Source: Sphingomonas bacterium
GTDB taxonomy: Bacteria > Pseudomonadota > Alphaproteobacteria > Sphingomonadales > Sphingomonadaceae
Direction of reading: 5' to 3'
Length of the DNA: 6,766 bases
Assembly: GCF_903643065.1 (NCBI RefSeq)
Contig: NZ_CAHJWX010000101.1
Span: forward strand, 1-6,766
Position numbers and translations under genes: made by a program. Under the pieces are notes generated by a model that was given only the letters and a program-made list of their open reading frames with translations, was not told the origin of the DNA and ran no database searches. The stretch's first letter is position 1, and each line of letters opens with the position of its first letter. Positions 5,299-6,766 of this stretch are shown here, one piece after another.

Positions 5299-6132
5299 AT
5301 GATCAAGCGCGTATCGACCGGCATGGCGGCGGCCCTGGTTGCCGCCCTCGCGGCGCCCATGCCGCTGGCGGCGCAGGACGCGGACCGCGCGTGGCCGCCG
5401 GCCGGCGTCTCCTACCATGGCGATCCCGGCGCGCCCGATATCTCGGGACTATGGCTGGGCACGACGATGGGGGTCCCCGGCGGGCCGATCGCCAGCAACA
5501 CCGGCAAGACGGCGGACGGTCGTCCGCCCTCCTTCCTCTCGCCATGGCCGCTCCCCTACACGCCCGAGTTCAAGAAGATGTCGGACGAGCGCGCCGCGGC
5601 GGCGAAGGCCGGCAAGCAGATCGGCGATACCGGTTCGAAATGCCTGCCGTTCGGCATCCCGTTCCTGATGCTGTCGGAGGCCTATCCTAATGAGGTGGTG
5701 CAGACGCCCGGCCAGGTGTCGATCTTCTTCTTCACCGCGTTCCCCGTCATCGTCTGGACCGACGGTCGGGGCCATCCGGCGGACCTGAAGCCGAGCTACA
5801 ACGGTCATTCGATCGGCCACTGGGTTGGCGACACGCTGTACGTCGACACGGTCGGCCTGCGCGGCGACACGCCGCTGGAGACGCATTTCGATCCGCATAG
5901 CGACAAGTTCCATTTCCAATGGACCATGCGGCGCGTCGGCGACGGCGTGATGCACGTCCATTTCACGCTGTTCGACGGCGTCGCCTTCACCGAGCCGGTG
6001 GAGAGCACCAATATCTGGCACCGCAAGACCGATTATCGCTGGGCGATGCTGGACGACCAGTCCTGTTTCGAGAACGCGGCCGGCGTGAGCACCAATGCCA
6101 AAGCGCCCGAGGAAGGCTTCATGAAGTTCTGA
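5299..6132 (+). CDS. Secreted HGDPxAPDISGxW-motif protein, second paralogue (function unknown)
   Basis: 277 residues from the ATG at 5299, preceded by an AAGGGAGAGG ribosome-binding site. Residues 1-25 are a signal peptide (MIKRVSTGMAAALVAALAAP then MPLAA). The mature protein carries HGDPGAPDISGLW (40-52), Cys115 in GSKCLPFGIP, VVQTPGQVSIFF (133-144), DGRGHPADL (155-163), then NGHSIGHWVGDTLYVDTVGL (168-187), DPHSDKFHFQW (198-208) and QSCFEN (254-259, Cys256). This copy keeps the commoner form of the family pattern (GHWxGDTLxVDTVG) better than the first paralogue does. Both proteins have exactly two cysteines after the signal peptide, in each case 141 residues apart, suggesting a conserved disulfide. 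The overall similarity is modest, so the duplication is old and the two proteins may have specialised or may form a heterodimer. The MFS gene starts 23 bases downstream. No catalytic motif is recognised; a ligand-binding role is as likely as an enzymatic one. Confidence 0.85.
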   Translation: MIKRVSTGMAAALVAALAAPMPLAAQDADRAWPPAGVSYHGDPGAPDISGLWLGTTMGVPGGPIASNTGKTADGRPPSFLSPWPLPYTPEFKKMSDERAAAAKAGKQIGDTGSKCLPFGIPFLMLSEAYPNEVVQTPGQVSIFFFTAFPVIVWTDGRGHPADLKPSYNGHSIGHWVGDTLYVDTVGLRGDTPLETHFDPHSDKFHFQWTMRRVGDGVMHVHFTLFDGVAFTEPVESTNIWHRKTDYRWAMLDDQSCFENAAGVSTNAKAPEEGFMKF

Positions 6133-6155
6133 CGGGCGGCGGGAGGGAAACGCGG

Positions 6156-6766
6156 ATGTCGAGCACCATGCCGGCGACGGGGGCCGTTCCCGCCTGGGAC
6201 CGCCGCTACGAGTGGCAGGCCGTGGTGCTGCTGACGCTGGGCTTCGGCCTGGTCGGGCTCGATCGCTGGGTGATTGCCGACCTGGCCGGCCTGCGCTCCT
6301 CCACCATGGTCGCCGACCTTAGGCTGCGGCCGCAGGACGTCGGCAACCTCGTCGCCTCGCTGGGTATCGCCTGGGGCGTGTCGTCGCTGTTCATGGGCAA
6401 TCTGTCGGACGTATGGGGGCGCAAGCGGGTGATCGTGCCCTCGCTGGTGCTGTTCTCGCTCCTGTCGGGGTTGTCGGGGCTCGCCGGCGGCTTCGCGGCG
6501 ATGATGTTGTGCCGTATCACGATGGGCCTGTTCGAGGGCGCGTTCTGCCCGTCCAGCTTCGCCGCCGTCGCGGAGGCGTCGCTGCCGCGCCGGCGGGGCA
6601 ACAATCTGGGCTTTCAGCAGAGTGCCTTCGCGCTGTTTGGCCTCGGCTTCGGCCCGACGATCGCGACGCTGCTGCTCGGCTCGATGAGCTGGCGCTGGGT
6701 GTTCGCGATCGTCGGCCTCCCCGGTCTGATCGTGGCGCTGCTCGCCGCGCGGCTGATCCGCGAGCC
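6156..6766 (+). CDS. Major facilitator superfamily transporter, N-terminal half (runs off the right edge)
   Basis: 203 complete codons are visible from the ATG at 6156, which follows a GGGAGGG ribosome-binding site by 8 bases and lies 23 bases after the preceding stop. These cover about six transmembrane helices, at roughly residues 21-43, 62-80, 92-111, 112-134, 151-174 and 179-200. Diagnostic MFS features are motif A between helices 2 and 3 (GNLSDVWGRKR, 81-91) and the helix-4 motif R-x3-G-x3-G (Arg120, Gly124, Gly128, within RITMGLFEG). LDRWVI in helix 1 (35-40) recalls the DR signature of the anion:cation symporter (ACS) group, which moves organic acids such as hexuronates and aromatic acids; that subfamily call is tentative. 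As the fourth gene of the rightward group it probably carries the substrate handled by the secreted proteins across the inner membrane. The C-terminal half is beyond the window. Confidence 0.9.
   Translation, partial: MSSTMPATGAVPAWDRRYEWQAVVLLTLGFGLVGLDRWVIADLAGLRSSTMVADLRLRPQDVGNLVASLGIAWGVSSLFMGNLSDVWGRKRVIVPSLVLFSLLSGLSGLAGGFAAMMLCRITMGLFEGAFCPSSFAAVAEASLPRRRGNNLGFQQSAFALFGLGFGPTIATLLLGSMSWRWVFAIVGLPGLIVALLAARLIRE

Noticed and set aside
5449..6021. Minus-strand open frame within the second secreted-protein gene
   Set aside because: Shadow frame with low-complexity, charged composition; the plus frame aligns to its paralogue.
6206..6604. Minus-strand open frame over the right end
   Set aside because: The plus strand encodes an MFS protein with motif A and six helices; the minus frame is Ser/Arg/Pro-rich noise.

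Overview
The window is GC-rich (about two-thirds G+C by eye), densely coded alphaproteobacterial DNA. A large TonB-dependent receptor of the kind abundant in sphingomonads, together with DUF6152- and DUF6644-type proteins, points to a Sphingomonadales chromosome (Sphingomonas, Sphingobium or Novosphingobium-like). This assignment rests on protein style and base composition, not on a marker gene.

There are two divergent gene groups around a 345-bp spacer (3637-3981). Leftward (minus strand) run a 785-residue TonB-dependent outer-membrane receptor (1279-3636), a 167-bp gap holding a striking imperfect inverted repeat (1213-1239), two tandem four-helix membrane proteins of exactly 166 residues each that look like DUF6644 paralogues and overlap by GTGA (611-1111 and 114-614), and the first 23 codons of a further exported protein cut by the left edge (1-71). 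Rightward (plus strand) run a secreted protein with an HGDPxAPDISGxW motif (3982-4782), a small secreted DUF6152 protein (4852-5241), a second HGDPxAPDISGxW paralogue (5299-6132) and the first 203 codons of a major facilitator transporter (6156-6766).

Every gene encodes an envelope protein: outer-membrane receptor, three or four exported soluble proteins, two small inner-membrane proteins and an inner-membrane transporter. No cytoplasmic enzyme, regulator, RNA gene, mobile element or CRISPR array is visible. The natural reading is a trans-envelope uptake and handling module for a scarce or unusual substrate: receptor across the outer membrane, secreted proteins in the periplasm, and the MFS protein (perhaps with the DUF6644 pair) at the inner membrane. 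The substrate cannot be read from the sequence. One testable idea is that DUF6152 (mature N-terminus beginning His-His) and DUF6644 (four helices with one conserved intramembrane His) form a metal- or haem-linked pair loosely like CopC/CopD; this is inference only.

The functions of DUF6152, DUF6644 and the HGDPxAPDISGxW family are not known to me, so the locus is a reasonable candidate for an uncharacterised envelope system, but nothing in the window proves what it does.
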